A DNA stretch of 64,000 nt from NCBI RefSeq assembly GCF_006438725.1, contig NZ_RCZD01000017.1, positions 37,965 through 101,964 on the forward strand. Reading direction: 5' to 3'. The position numbers and the translations under genes were made by a program. The notes under the pieces are model-generated. The model was not told where the DNA came from and made no database searches. It saw only the letters and a program-made list of their open reading frames with translations. Origin of the DNA: Ewingella americana. Its GTDB lineage: Bacteria; Pseudomonadota; Gammaproteobacteria; Enterobacterales; Enterobacteriaceae. Each line of letters opens with the position of its first letter. Positions within the stretch are counted from its first letter, which is position 1. This document shows positions 1 through 8,875 of the stretch, one piece after another.

Positions 1-78
1 GTGAATAATTTGTCTTGTAATGATAAGTAGGGCGCATGGTATGTTGCGCTGAAACGTTGGTTACAGAGAGCGGAAGAG

Positions 79-918
79 ATGAAACAGATTGATGAACGCC
101 TGCGCGAACACTATCCGGCGCTGACGCCGCAGGAGCAGCGGGTGGCGGATTTTATCTTCGCCAATATCGATGACCTGATGAGTTACAACAGTGCAGAGCT
201 GGCGCGGCTGAGTCATGTCTCCAAGGCTACCGTCAGCCGGTTGTTTAAACGCCTTGGTTACCCGAGTTACCGCGATATGCGTGATGAAGTCCGCACCCTG
301 CGCCAGAGCGGGATGCCGCTGACCGACAGCCGTGACGCCGTGCAGGGCAATACGCTGTTGTCGCGCCACTATAAGCAGGAGATGGCCAATCTGACCCAGT
401 GGATTAACCAGATTGATGAGCCGCAGTTCAGCGCCGTGATCGCCGCGCTGAGCCAGGCGCGTCAGGTGCGTCTGCTCGGTTTTCGCAACAGTTATCCGGT
501 GGCGCTGCACCTGCGCCAGCAACTGATCCAGGTGCGGCCGGGCGTGATGATGATGCCGCAGCCGGGCCAGACGCTGGCCGAAGAGCTGGTGGATCTGACC
601 GCGCAGGACGTGGTGATTTTTGTGGCCTTCCGCCGCAGGCCGCGCATGGCAAAAACTATTCTGGCGCAGTTACAGGCACTGGGCGTGCCGGTGCTGCTGA
701 TTTGCGAACCGCAGGCGCAGGCGCTTACCCCGTTGGCGACCTGGCATCTGGCCGCACCGCTGGACAGCGTGTCGGCGTTTGACGCCTACTCGGCGGCGAT
801 GAGTCTGGCGAATCTGCTCAGTAACGCCTTGTTGCACGACATGCTGGCGTCAGGCCGTCAGCGCATTCACCAAATTACTGACCTCTACAGCGACCTCGAC
901 GAACTGGAACAGCGCTAA
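79..918 (+). CDS. RpiR/MurR-family transcriptional regulator of the ureide operon
   Basis: A 279-residue DNA-binding regulator. Residues 1-77 form the RpiR-type helix-turn-helix (RVADFIFANI, then SAELARLSHVSKATVSRLFKRLGYPSY). Residues from about 120 to 260 look like the sugar-isomerase (SIS) domain that binds an effector in this family. The ATG at 79 follows a purine-rich GAGAGCGGAAGAG ribosome site. It lies 228 bp upstream of, and co-directional with, the transporter and ureide catabolic genes. Klebsiella purine-utilisation loci also carry an RpiR-type regulator, so local control by a purine or ureide intermediate is a reasonable inference. The effector is unknown. Confidence 0.88.
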   Translation: MKQIDERLREHYPALTPQEQRVADFIFANIDDLMSYNSAELARLSHVSKATVSRLFKRLGYPSYRDMRDEVRTLRQSGMPLTDSRDAVQGNTLLSRHYKQEMANLTQWINQIDEPQFSAVIAALSQARQVRLLGFRNSYPVALHLRQQLIQVRPGVMMMPQPGQTLAEELVDLTAQDVVIFVAFRRRPRMAKTILAQLQALGVPVLLICEPQAQALTPLATWHLAAPLDSVSAFDAYSAAMSLANLLSNALLHDMLASGRQRIHQITDLYSDLDELEQR

Positions 919-1146
919 GCCGCGCCTTTTTGGTGCTACCGCCCATTTTTAGTGCGCACTTTGCCCCCTGAATGCCCTCTGCATGCCCGGTTACCCGGGC
1001 AGTGTATTCGGCCTATCTCCCTGGATGACCCTGTAAAACGCGACTTATCTCTCATTTCATCTGCGGCGCTCGCTTTGGCACATTAGTTGCAGAAAGCTTA
1101 TTTAAAGAATCTATCGTTTCACAAACTCAATCACCGGAGATAATCT
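919..1146 (+). promoter_or_regulatory. Intergenic region with hairpin, leader of the transporter-ureide operon
   Basis: This gap separates the regulator from the ABC transporter. A 6-bp GC stem with a 4-nt loop (GCCCGG TTAC CCGGGC, 985-1000) lies 67 bp after the regulator stop; it has no T-run, so it is at best a weak terminator or pause. The 3' half is AT-richer and ends in CACCGGAGATAATCT before the ATG at 1147. The main operon promoter is presumably here, but no convincing -35/-10 pair stands out. Confidence 0.4.
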
Positions 1147-1938
1147 ATGAACATGAACAAACGGCTGTTGGCATGGGCGGGTGCGGCACTGCTGGTTTTA
1201 CAGGCATCCGGCGCGATGGCCGATCAGTTGCAGGATATCCAGAAACGCGGCGTGCTGCGCGTGGCGATCCCGCAGGATTTCCCGCCATTTGGTTCGGTCG
1301 GTAAAGATCTGCAACCGGAAGGTTATGACATCGACATGGCGCATTACCTGGCCGACAAAATGAAACTTAAGTTGCAGCTGGTGCCGGTCAGCAGCGCCAA
1401 CCGCGTGCCTTACCTGCAAACCGACAAAGTGGATCTGGTGATCTCCAGCCTTGGTAAGAACGCCGAGCGGGAAAAAGTCATCGACTTCAGCAACGCCTAT
1501 GCGCCGTTCTTCCTCGGTGTTTTTGGCGCCAAAGATGACAACATGACGGCGCTGACCGGCCTGTCCGGTAAAACGGTTGGTGTAACCCGCGGCGCGGTGG
1601 AAGATCTGGCGCTGACCGATGTGGCACCGAAAGATGCCAAAATTCAGCGTTACGAAGACAACAACACCACGCTGTCGGCCTATCTGTCCGGTCAGGTGCA
1701 GTACATCGCCACCGGCAACTTAGTGGTCGCGGCCATTGCCCGCCAAAATCCGGCCAAAGCACCTGTTTCTAAAGTGATGCTGAAAGACTCCCCATGTTTT
1801 GTTGGCCTGCGTAAAGACGAACCGGCGCTGAAAGAGAAAGTGAATGCGCTGATTGCCGAAGCGGTAAGTGACAAAACGCTGAACACGCTTTCTGAAAAAT
1901 GGATGAAAGCGCCACTGCCTGCGAATCTCGGTTCCTGA
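1147..1938 (+). CDS. ABC transporter periplasmic substrate-binding protein, polar amino acid family
   Basis: A 263-residue periplasmic binding protein of the SBP_bac_3 family. A signal peptide covers residues 1-25 (basic start, hydrophobic core, AMA cleavage before DQL). The mature part opens with the usual GVLRVAIPQDFPPFG and has the GYDIDMAHYLADKM and DLVISSLGKNAEREKVIDFS segments. It heads a transporter of two permeases and an ATPase placed directly before ureide degradation genes. The substrate is therefore inferred to be a purine breakdown product or a related amino-nitrogen compound, although family homology only says polar amino acid type. A second ATG two codons downstream is also possible. 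Confidence 0.9.
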   Translation: MNMNKRLLAWAGAALLVLQASGAMADQLQDIQKRGVLRVAIPQDFPPFGSVGKDLQPEGYDIDMAHYLADKMKLKLQLVPVSSANRVPYLQTDKVDLVISSLGKNAEREKVIDFSNAYAPFFLGVFGAKDDNMTALTGLSGKTVGVTRGAVEDLALTDVAPKDAKIQRYEDNNTTLSAYLSGQVQYIATGNLVVAAIARQNPAKAPVSKVMLKDSPCFVGLRKDEPALKEKVNALIAEAVSDKTLNTLSEKWMKAPLPANLGS

Positions 1939-1959
1939 GCAGGATAGGGGAGAAGCGAC

Positions 1960-2625
1960 ATGACCTATCAGCTGAATTTTCTCGCGCTGTGGCCGTACAT
2001 GCCGGAGCTGCTGTCCGGCTTGTGGACCACCATCCAGCTGACAGTAATGGCAACGGTTGGCGGCATTGCTATCGGTATCTGCGGTGCCGCCATCCGCTGC
2101 GGTAATAATAAAACGTTGCGTACGCTATGGGGCATTTACGTCGAAGCCATTCGTAATACGCCGTTTGTCGTACAACTCTTTTTTATCGTGTTTGGCTTGC
2201 CGGGCATGGGGCTGAAAATGACTGCCGGGGAAGCGGCGCTGCTGGCGATGCTGATTAACCTCGGCGCCTACAGCACTGAAATTATTCGCGCCGGTATTCA
2301 GGTGACGCCAAACGGCCAGTGGGAAGCGGGGCGGGTGCTTGGCCTGACCCGCCGCCAGACCTTTTTGCGCGTGGTGTTACCGCCGTCGCTGAAACGTATT
2401 TATCCGGCGCTGGTCAGCCAGTGCATTATCGTGATGCTGGGTTCTTCGGTGGTGTCGCAGGTCTCTTATGAAGAGCTGACCTTCGCCGCCAACCTGATTC
2501 AGTCGCGCACCTTCCTGAGCTTCGAGGTGTATCTGGTCACCACGCTGTTCTACCTGCTGCTGTCGGTGGCGATGCGCCAGCTGCTGCTGTTCGCCGGACG
2601 CCGTTTGTTTGGGAGCTACAGCTGA
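1960..2625 (+). CDS. ABC transporter permease, HisM/GltJ type (first)
   Basis: A 221-residue inner-membrane permease of the polar amino acid uptake family. The N-terminal segment LSGLWTTIQLTVMATVGGIAIG is typical, followed by further hydrophobic spans. The cytoplasmic EAA loop that docks on the ATPase is visible at QWEAGRVLGLTRRQTFLRVVLP. The ATG at 1960 follows AGGATAGGGGAGAAG. Its stop codon overlaps the start of the next permease (TGATG), which indicates translational coupling and a heteromeric permease pair. Confidence 0.9.
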   Translation: MTYQLNFLALWPYMPELLSGLWTTIQLTVMATVGGIAIGICGAAIRCGNNKTLRTLWGIYVEAIRNTPFVVQLFFIVFGLPGMGLKMTAGEAALLAMLINLGAYSTEIIRAGIQVTPNGQWEAGRVLGLTRRQTFLRVVLPPSLKRIYPALVSQCIIVMLGSSVVSQVSYEELTFAANLIQSRTFLSFEVYLVTTLFYLLLSVAMRQLLLFAGRRLFGSYS

Positions 2626-3278
2626 TGATGACTTTTACCGACTGGGACATCGTGCGCAACCTGCTGCTGGCGGCGCGCTGGACCATTTTACTCTCGCTGA
2701 CCGCATTTATCGGCGGCACGCTGGTGACCCTGCCGCTGCTGCTGATGCGCCTTGGCAAACGCCGCTGGCCGACGCGTTTTGTGCGTCTGTACTCCGAACT
2801 GTTTCAGGGCACACCGCTGCTGATGCAGCTGTTCCTGGCTTTCTTTGGTCTCGGCCTGTTCGGTATCGACGTCAGCCCCTGGACCGCCGCCGCGCTGGCG
2901 CTCACCTTCTACACCAGCGCCTATTTGGTGGATATCTGGAGTGGCAGTATCGACGCCTTGCCGAAAGGCCAGTGGGAAGCCTGCCGCTGTCTGGGCCTCA
3001 GTTTTGGCCAGACCTTATGGCGCGTGGTGGCCCCGCAGGCGCTGCGCATCGCCATTGCGCCGACCGTGGGTTTTTCCGTGCAGGTGATCAAAGGCACCGC
3101 GCTGGCGTCGATTATCGGCTTCGTCGAACTGACCAAAGCCGGAACGATGCTCAATAACGTGACCTATGAACCGTTCAAAGTCTTCGGGCTGGTGGCGCTC
3201 GGCTACTTCCTGATGTGTTATCCGCTGTCGATGTACAGCCACTACCTCGAGAAAACCTTGCGTGGAGAGACAAAATAA
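2625..3278 (+). CDS. ABC transporter permease, HisM/GltK type (second)
   Basis: A 217-residue permease, partner of the preceding one. It has the RWTILLSLTAFIGGTLVTLPLLL first span, the ELFQGTPLLMQLFLAFFG segment and the EAA loop QWEACRCLGLSFGQTLWRVV. The start overlaps the upstream stop by one base, and its own stop (TAATG) overlaps the ATPase start by one base. The paralogous permease pair and ATPase are arranged as in glutamate/histidine-type importers. Confidence 0.9.
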   Translation: MMTFTDWDIVRNLLLAARWTILLSLTAFIGGTLVTLPLLLMRLGKRRWPTRFVRLYSELFQGTPLLMQLFLAFFGLGLFGIDVSPWTAAALALTFYTSAYLVDIWSGSIDALPKGQWEACRCLGLSFGQTLWRVVAPQALRIAIAPTVGFSVQVIKGTALASIIGFVELTKAGTMLNNVTYEPFKVFGLVALGYFLMCYPLSMYSHYLEKTLRGETK

Positions 3279-4027
3279 TGCCGCTTATTACCATTAACCA
3301 GGTACAAAAATATTACGGGCAGAACCATGTACTCAAAGGCGTGGATCTGGATATCGACGGCGGCGAAGTGATCTCCATCATTGGCCGCAGCGGCTCGGGT
3401 AAAAGCACCCTGCTGCGCTGCATCAACGGGCTGGAAGGGTATCAGGACGGCAGCATCAAGCTCGGCGGCATGACCATCACCGACCGCGACTCGCAGGCGC
3501 GTGACATTAGCCGTTCGGTGGGCATGGTGTTTCAGAACTTCAATCTCTTCCCGCACATGACCGCACTGGAAAACGTCATGCTGGCGCCGCGCCGGGTGCT
3601 GAAAAAATCCGCCGCCGAATGCCGTGAGCTGGCCGCGCAGATGCTGACCAAAGTCGGTCTGGCCGACCGCATGGATTACTACCCGGCCAATTTGTCCGGC
3701 GGGCAGCAACAGCGCGTGGCGATTGCCCGGGCGCTGGCGATGAACCCGAAAGTGCTGCTGTGTGATGAAATCACCTCGGCGCTCGACCCGGAGCTGGTGG
3801 GCGAAGTGCTGAAGGTGCTTGAGCAGCTGGCGAAAGAGGGCATGACGCTGGTGCTGGTGACGCACGAAATGAATTTTGCCCGCGAAGTGGGCGACCGCGT
3901 GGTGTTTATGCATCAGGGCACCGTGTGGGAACAGGGCGAAAGCCGGGCGTTGTTTGCCAATCCGCAAACCGCCGAACTCAAACAGTTTATTGCTTCGGTC
4001 AGAGGGCTGGCCGACGCCTCTGTCTGA
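3278..4027 (+). CDS. ABC transporter ATP-binding protein, GlnQ/HisP type
   Basis: A 249-residue ATPase that energises the importer. Walker A is GRSGSGKST, the signature is LSGGQQQR, Walker B plus D-loop is VLLCDEITSALDPE and the switch histidine is in THEMNFA. The start was taken at 3278 (TAATG overlap with the permease stop) rather than an in-frame methionine 63 bp upstream, because MPLITINQVQKYYG is the standard N-terminus of the family. A 35-bp gap separates it from the aminotransferase gene, so transport and catabolism are probably co-transcribed. Confidence 0.93.
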   Translation: MPLITINQVQKYYGQNHVLKGVDLDIDGGEVISIIGRSGSGKSTLLRCINGLEGYQDGSIKLGGMTITDRDSQARDISRSVGMVFQNFNLFPHMTALENVMLAPRRVLKKSAAECRELAAQMLTKVGLADRMDYYPANLSGGQQQRVAIARALAMNPKVLLCDEITSALDPELVGEVLKVLEQLAKEGMTLVLVTHEMNFAREVGDRVVFMHQGTVWEQGESRALFANPQTAELKQFIASVRGLADASV

Positions 4028-4062
4028 AGCTGAAAAACCGCATTCCAATGTAAGGATTAATC

Positions 4063-5301
4063 ATGCTGGATATTACGACACTCGGACAAATCAACCCGCC
4101 AACCCGTCTGCTGATGGGGCCGGGGCCAATCAACGCTGACCCGCGTGTGCTGCGGGCGATGAGCAGCCAGCTGATCGGCCAGTACGATCCGGTGATGACC
4201 GGCTACATGAACGAGGTGATGGCGCTGTATCGTGCGCTGTACAAAACCGACAATCAGTGGACCTTCCTGATCGACGGTACGTCACGCGCCGGTATCGAAG
4301 CGGTGCTGCTGTCGGGCATTCGCCCCGGCGACAAAGTGCTGGTGCCGGTGTTTGGCCGTTTCGGCCATCTGCTGTGTGAAATCGCCCGCCGCTGCCGCGC
4401 CGAAGTGCACACCCTTGAAGTGCCGTGGGGCGAAGTGTTTGACCCGCAGCAGATCGAAGATGCCATCAAATCCGTGAAACCGCGCTGGCTGCTGACCGTG
4501 CAGGGCGACACCTCCACCACCATGTTGCAGCCGCTGGAACAGCTCGGTGAGATGTGTCGCCGCCACGGCGTGCTGTTCTACTCCGATGCCACGGCCTCCT
4601 TCGCCGGTAACCCGATGGAAACTGATGCCTGGGGTCTGGACGCCGTCTCCGCCGGTTTGCAGAAATGCCTCGGCGGCCCGTCGGGCAGTTCGCCGGTCAC
4701 CATCAGCCCGCGTTTTGCAGAGCAGATCCGCCGGCGTAAATGTGTCGAAGAAGGGATCCGCACGGCTGACCACGCTGACGGCGACGAGGAGATGATCTAC
4801 TCCAACTATTTCGATCTCGGCATGATCATGGATTACTGGGGCCCTGAGCGTCTGAACCACCATACCGAAGCGACCAGCATGCTGTTTGCTGCCCGCGAAT
4901 GTGCCCGCGTTATTCTCGAAGAAGGTCTGGATAACAGCATCGCACGCCACAAACTGCACGGCGGCGCGCTGCTGGCGGGGATTCAGGGGATGGGGCTGGA
5001 AGTATTCGGCGACCTGAATCACCGCATGAACAACGTGCTTGGCGTGGTCATTCCGCAGGGCATTCATGGCGAACAGGTGCGCCAGATGATGCTGAACGAT
5101 TTCTCGATTGAGATCGGCACGTCGTTTGGTCCGCTGGCGGGCAAAATCTGGCGTATCGGCACCATGGGTTACAACGCGCGCAAAGACTGCGTGTTGCAGA
5201 CGCTGGTGGCGCTGGAAGCGGTCTTACACCGTCTGGGCTATGCGTCGAAATACGGCGCAGGCTCGCAGGCCGCCTGGGATCATTACGCAGGAGGTCAGTA
5301 A
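4063..5301 (+). CDS. hpxJ: PucG-like aminotransferase, probable (S)-ureidoglycine--glyoxylate aminotransferase
   Basis: A 412-residue class V PLP-dependent aminotransferase. It starts with the family segment RLLMGPGPINADPRVLRAMS, and the cofactor lysine is expected in LQKCLGGPSGSSP. This family includes alanine--glyoxylate and serine--pyruvate transaminases. The PucG branch transfers the amino group from ureidoglycine to glyoxylate and carries the same QKCLGGPSG context. Placement between a transporter and allantoate amidohydrolase, the enzyme that makes ureidoglycine, supports that role. In Klebsiella the equivalent gene is called hpxJ; the symbol is assigned by analogy. The AAGGA site 7 bp before the ATG fixes the start, and the stop overlaps the next start. 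Confidence 0.85.
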   Translation: MLDITTLGQINPPTRLLMGPGPINADPRVLRAMSSQLIGQYDPVMTGYMNEVMALYRALYKTDNQWTFLIDGTSRAGIEAVLLSGIRPGDKVLVPVFGRFGHLLCEIARRCRAEVHTLEVPWGEVFDPQQIEDAIKSVKPRWLLTVQGDTSTTMLQPLEQLGEMCRRHGVLFYSDATASFAGNPMETDAWGLDAVSAGLQKCLGGPSGSSPVTISPRFAEQIRRRKCVEEGIRTADHADGDEEMIYSNYFDLGMIMDYWGPERLNHHTEATSMLFAARECARVILEEGLDNSIARHKLHGGALLAGIQGMGLEVFGDLNHRMNNVLGVVIPQGIHGEQVRQMMLNDFSIEIGTSFGPLAGKIWRIGTMGYNARKDCVLQTLVALEAVLHRLGYASKYGAGSQAAWDHYAGGQ

Positions 5302-6575
5302 TGGCAGAAGCCTTTACGCTGGCTGCGGTTTCCGCCAGCGCCGCCCGGGCGGCAGAGCGGGTGATGGCGCGCTGCGACGCACTCGCAGCCATCAGCGAAA
5401 CGCCGGGTCAACTGACCCGCGTGTATCTTTCGCCTGAACATTTACAGGCCAACCGTCTGGTCGGCGAATGGATGGCGGCCGCCGGGATGCGCGTCTGGCA
5501 GGACAGCGTCGGTAATATCTGCGGTCGCTACGAAGGGTGTGATCCTTCCGCGCCTGCGTTGCTACTCGGTTCGCATCTCGACAGCGTGCGTAATGCGGGG
5601 CGTTACGATGGCCCGCTCGGCGTACTGACCGCGTTGGAAGTGGTTTCGCATCTGCATCAGAACGCGATCCGCCTGCCGATGGCGGTGGAAATTGTCGGGT
5701 TCTGCGACGAAGAGGGCACGCGGTTTGGTATCACACTGCTTGGCAGCCGTGGGCTCACCGGCACCTGGCCTGCTGACTGGCTGGAGCGCAAAGACGCGCA
5801 GGGCATTTCCGTCGCCGAAGCGATGCTCCGTGTTGGGCTGGAGCCGCTGCACATCGGCGCGTCACAGCGTGCGGTCAGCGATTTTTGCGCCTATCTGGAA
5901 TGTCACATCGAGCAGGGACCCTGTCTGCAAAGCGCGGATATGCCGCTCGGCGTGGTCACTGCGATCAACGGCGCACGCCGCCTGAACTGCCGTTTCACCG
6001 GCCACGCCGGCCATGCCGGAACCGTGCCGATGGGCCAGCGTCAGGACGCTCTGACCGCCGCCGCCGAATGGACGCTGGCGATCGAGAGCATGACCACCGC
6101 CAGCGGTCACCATCTGGTCGCGACCGTCGGCACGCTGGAGTGCCTGCCGGGCGCGGTGAATGTCATTCCGGGGCAGGTAAAACTGTCCCTCGACGTGCGC
6201 GGCCCGCGTGATGAGGCGTTATGCGCACTGCTGAAAGTCTTGCTGGCGAAAGGCCATGAGATTGCCGCCCGGCGTGGGCTGACGTTTGATGCCGAGCAGT
6301 TTTACGGCATCAGCGCGACGGAGTGCGACCAGGGTTTACAGCACCGTCTGAACCAGAGCGTCCTACAGTTACAGGGGCGGGCGATGTCATTGCCAAGCGG
6401 TGCCGGGCACGACGCGATTGCTATCGCCGAATGCTGGCCGGTCGGCATGCTGTTTGTGCGCTGTAAGGACGGGATCAGCCATCACCCTGATGAGTCCGTC
6501 ACCGCCAGCGACGTCGCGTTTGCGGTGCAGGCGTATATCAATACGGTGCTGAGTTTCGACGAGGGGCATTTATGA
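5301..6575 (+). CDS. hpxK: Allantoate amidohydrolase (M20 family)
   Basis: A 424-residue zinc amidohydrolase that opens allantoate to ureidoglycine, CO2 and ammonia. Metal-site motifs of the family are visible: LLGSHLDSVRNAGRYDGPLG (His and bridging Asp), CDEEGTRFGITLLGSRGLTG (Glu pair) and the distal ECHIEQGP. The dimerisation-domain segment GHAGHAGTVPMGQRQDAL and the closing SGAGHDA histidine are also present. It overlaps the aminotransferase by one base and the next gene by four. AllC, HyuC and N-carbamoyl amino acid hydrolases share this fold, but the context favours allantoate. Confidence 0.9.
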   Translation: MAEAFTLAAVSASAARAAERVMARCDALAAISETPGQLTRVYLSPEHLQANRLVGEWMAAAGMRVWQDSVGNICGRYEGCDPSAPALLLGSHLDSVRNAGRYDGPLGVLTALEVVSHLHQNAIRLPMAVEIVGFCDEEGTRFGITLLGSRGLTGTWPADWLERKDAQGISVAEAMLRVGLEPLHIGASQRAVSDFCAYLECHIEQGPCLQSADMPLGVVTAINGARRLNCRFTGHAGHAGTVPMGQRQDALTAAAEWTLAIESMTTASGHHLVATVGTLECLPGAVNVIPGQVKLSLDVRGPRDEALCALLKVLLAKGHEIAARRGLTFDAEQFYGISATECDQGLQHRLNQSVLQLQGRAMSLPSGAGHDAIAIAECWPVGMLFVRCKDGISHHPDESVTASDVAFAVQAYINTVLSFDEGHL

Positions 6576-7066
6576 CGCTCGATGAATTTAACGCGCTGTC
6601 GGAATTCGAGGCGGTCGCGCTGCTGCGCCCGTTGGTTAATCTTCCTGCCTGGGCAAAACAGGTCAGCGATGGACGGCCCTATTCCTCCACGGAACGGTTG
6701 ATGCAGTGCGCAGAAGCCGCCTGCCAGCACTGGCAGGCGCAAGACCTGACCCAGGCGCTGGCGGCCCATCCGCGTATCGGTGAACGTGCTGCGGGATCCA
6801 GCAAAGAAGCGCAGCTTTCACGGGGCGAACAGGCGACGCTAAACATCAGCCATCAGCAGGTTATCGATGCGCTGCGCGATGGCAATTTGCGCTACGAGCA
6901 GCGTTTCGGGCAGGTGTTTTTGATTCGTGCCAAGGGGCGCAGCTCGCAGGAGATACTCGAAAACCTGCAACGGCGGTTATTGAATTCGCCGGAAACCGAA
7001 GATCAGGAGACCGCGCAACAATTAAAAGAGATCACCCTGCTGCGCTTAAAGGAGATATTTCAATAA
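6572..7066 (+). CDS. uraD: 2-oxo-4-hydroxy-4-carboxy-5-ureidoimidazoline (OHCU) decarboxylase
   Basis: A 164-residue all-helical enzyme that decarboxylates OHCU to S-allantoin, the last step from urate. Family landmarks are LLRPLVNLPAWAKQV near the N-terminus, AAHPRIGERAAG (active-site His-Pro-Arg-Ile-Gly) and FLIRAKGRSSQEILENLQRRLLN. The start overlaps the amidohydrolase stop (ATGA) and its stop overlaps the next start (TAATG). In Klebsiella the counterpart is HpxQ. Confidence 0.92.
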   Translation: MTLDEFNALSEFEAVALLRPLVNLPAWAKQVSDGRPYSSTERLMQCAEAACQHWQAQDLTQALAAHPRIGERAAGSSKEAQLSRGEQATLNISHQQVIDALRDGNLRYEQRFGQVFLIRAKGRSSQEILENLQRRLLNSPETEDQETAQQLKEITLLRLKEIFQ

Positions 7067-7401
7067 TGACTAAGATCACCACGCATATTCTCGATACGTC
7101 ATTAGGTCAGCCCGCAGCCAATGTGCGTGTCTGGTTGGAAAAGGTAGACGGCCAGAACATCACCCTGATGGGTGAAACGCAAACCGATGCCGATGGCCGT
7201 GCTGCCAAATTAACGCCGGAGCCGGTGGCGTCAGGCCGTTACCGGCTTTGCGCGGATATCGGTGCATATTTTGCCGCCACCGGACGGGAGACGCTTTATC
7301 ACTCGGCGATCATCGATGTGATGATTTCCGGCGAACAGGCGCATTACCACTTGCCGCTGCTTATCAGCCCCTATGCCTATTCCAGCTATAGAGGCTCTTA
7401 A
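7066..7401 (+). CDS. uraH: 5-hydroxyisourate hydrolase (transthyretin-related protein)
   Basis: A 111-residue transthyretin-like hydrolase that opens 5-hydroxyisourate to OHCU, one step before UraD. It starts with ITTHILDTSLGQPAANVRVWLE (active-site His) and ends with the diagnostic C-terminal YRGS motif in ISPYAYSSYRGS. There is no signal peptide, so it is cytoplasmic. It closes the operon; the next gene is convergent 11 bp away. No urate oxidase or HpxO-type hydroxylase gene lies in the window, so that step must be encoded elsewhere. Confidence 0.93.
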   Translation: MTKITTHILDTSLGQPAANVRVWLEKVDGQNITLMGETQTDADGRAAKLTPEPVASGRYRLCADIGAYFAATGRETLYHSAIIDVMISGEQAHYHLPLLISPYAYSSYRGS

Positions 7402-7412
7402 TTTCCACCGTT

Positions 7413-8684
7413 TCAGCCCATCAATAAATAGGGTTGTTTCAGCCGCACGCTTTTGGTCAGCGCGACGTGGCTGACGTCCCGCTCCCCGTTACACTGGCGG
7501 ACCTGTTGCAGGAACGCCATCAGCAGCGGGTTAGGGCGTTCGCGGCGCGACTGTAAATCAGGCTGGGCCTGAATGCCGACAAAGAACGGATGATCATGCA
7601 GTTCGATGGCGTCGGCGCTCTGGCCCATCTCATCGCTGCCGCTGATGCGCAGACCGGCCACGTGCAGTTCATCCAGCAGTTGCGGGTTCAGGCTCCAGCG
7701 CTGGTTATAACGCAGGTTGGCTTTGCTGCCCAGCCACTGTTCGATACGGCTGCCCGCTTTGCTGTACATCCACTGATTGCCGAGCCGCTGTTGCGGCGGA
7801 TTACCCAGCGGCAGGCTGGTTTGCAGCGTATTCAGTGTGGAAGGGCCATGCATCACCACGCGGTCCTGCCCCAATACCTGCTGGCCCAGCGCGGCCACCA
7901 TCAGATGCATCCCCTGATTAATTCCCAACAGCGGTACGCGGTTTTCCAGCGCCCAGGCGGTGACTGCCAGCTGTCCGGCCAGCGGGTTTTCCCCGGCGCT
8001 GTTGAGTACGCCTGGCAAGAGAATACCGTCGACGTCAAACAGCGTGCAGTCGAGCTGGCTGCCAATCAGGTTTGGCGTGACGTAAACCACCTCAATGCTC
8101 AATGCCAGTGCATCGGTAGCATCTCCCAGTGCAGCGAGCATCGCCGGATAGCTGTCGCGGTGCTCGGCAACATCACCGACTAACGCCAGGCGCAGTTTTT
8201 TTCCGGTGCGCATCACTGGCTGGGAAACCGACCCGAGCGCCCAGCGTCCGAAGGCGTCGCGCGCCCAACCATTGCTGCGTATTTTGCCGGTGGTGGTGTC
8301 TTCGAGCTGGAACTTATTTTGCTGTTTTACCACCCGTAATGACTCCACTGTGATGCCATTTTCTGCGGCCAGTAGGGCCAGTTCCTGGCTCATTGGCTGC
8401 GTGGAGGGCACCACGATATCTTCTCTTAATGCGCGCTTTATCAAGGTGTTAAGGTCTGATTCTGCACCCGCATCGCGTCCGGTCAGGCGTTCAAGCCACA
8501 CCAGCCCGCTGGTCAGTTGATGCCCCTGCGCGGTGACGTGCTGACGCGCATTGGCAAAGCGTTTTGCATCATGAGTGACGGGCAGGTGACACAGCGGCAA
8601 CGCACGCAGTTCAGCAAGTATCGCGGCCATCGCACCGTACAAAGCCGGTTCGGGCGTGGGGTGAGCAATAAAGGTGATCGTCAT
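7413..8684 (-). CDS. CTP-synthase-glutaminase-like protein with degenerate catalytic triad
   Basis: A 423-residue protein. The C-terminal 260 residues (from KKLRLALVGDVAEHRDSYPAMLAALG) follow the class I glutamine amidotransferase domain of CTP synthase. In CTP synthase the nucleophile elbow reads G-I-C-L-G-M; here it is GINQGM, with Asn256 in place of cysteine. The His-Pro-Glu of the triad, in FFVGVQFHPE, appears as FFVGIQAQPD (Gln374, Asp376). All three catalytic residues are thus replaced, so glutamine hydrolysis is not expected. The N-terminal 160 residues are not recognised. Orphan proteins of this type are annotated in other enterobacteria without a defined role. It faces the ureide operon convergently. 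Confidence 0.75.
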   Translation of the reverse strand: MTITFIAHPTPEPALYGAMAAILAELRALPLCHLPVTHDAKRFANARQHVTAQGHQLTSGLVWLERLTGRDAGAESDLNTLIKRALREDIVVPSTQPMSQELALLAAENGITVESLRVVKQQNKFQLEDTTTGKIRSNGWARDAFGRWALGSVSQPVMRTGKKLRLALVGDVAEHRDSYPAMLAALGDATDALALSIEVVYVTPNLIGSQLDCTLFDVDGILLPGVLNSAGENPLAGQLAVTAWALENRVPLLGINQGMHLMVAALGQQVLGQDRVVMHGPSTLNTLQTSLPLGNPPQQRLGNQWMYSKAGSRIEQWLGSKANLRYNQRWSLNPQLLDELHVAGLRISGSDEMGQSADAIELHDHPFFVGIQAQPDLQSRRERPNPLLMAFLQQVRQCNGERDVSHVALTKSVRLKQPYLLMG

Positions 8685-8875
8685 CAGTAAGCCTCTGTCA
8701 GATGTTTTAGCGGAGGGATTTAATGCAAGAAGCGATCCAGAGTGCGCGGTGGGTTTGTAAAACGCGGGGCCGGTTTACCCTCTGTTCAGAGGTTTTCCGG
8801 CGAAAAAATCATTCAGTGAGTTGATAGTAAAAGACATTTATCCGGGAATATTAAAGATAAGTTTTCGTATGCAGA

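Noticed and set aside
3242..4048. 268-codon open frame opposite the ABC ATPase
   Set aside because: Antisense shadow, rich in His/Gln as expected from reversed GC-rich codons; the ATPase motifs on the plus strand are complete.
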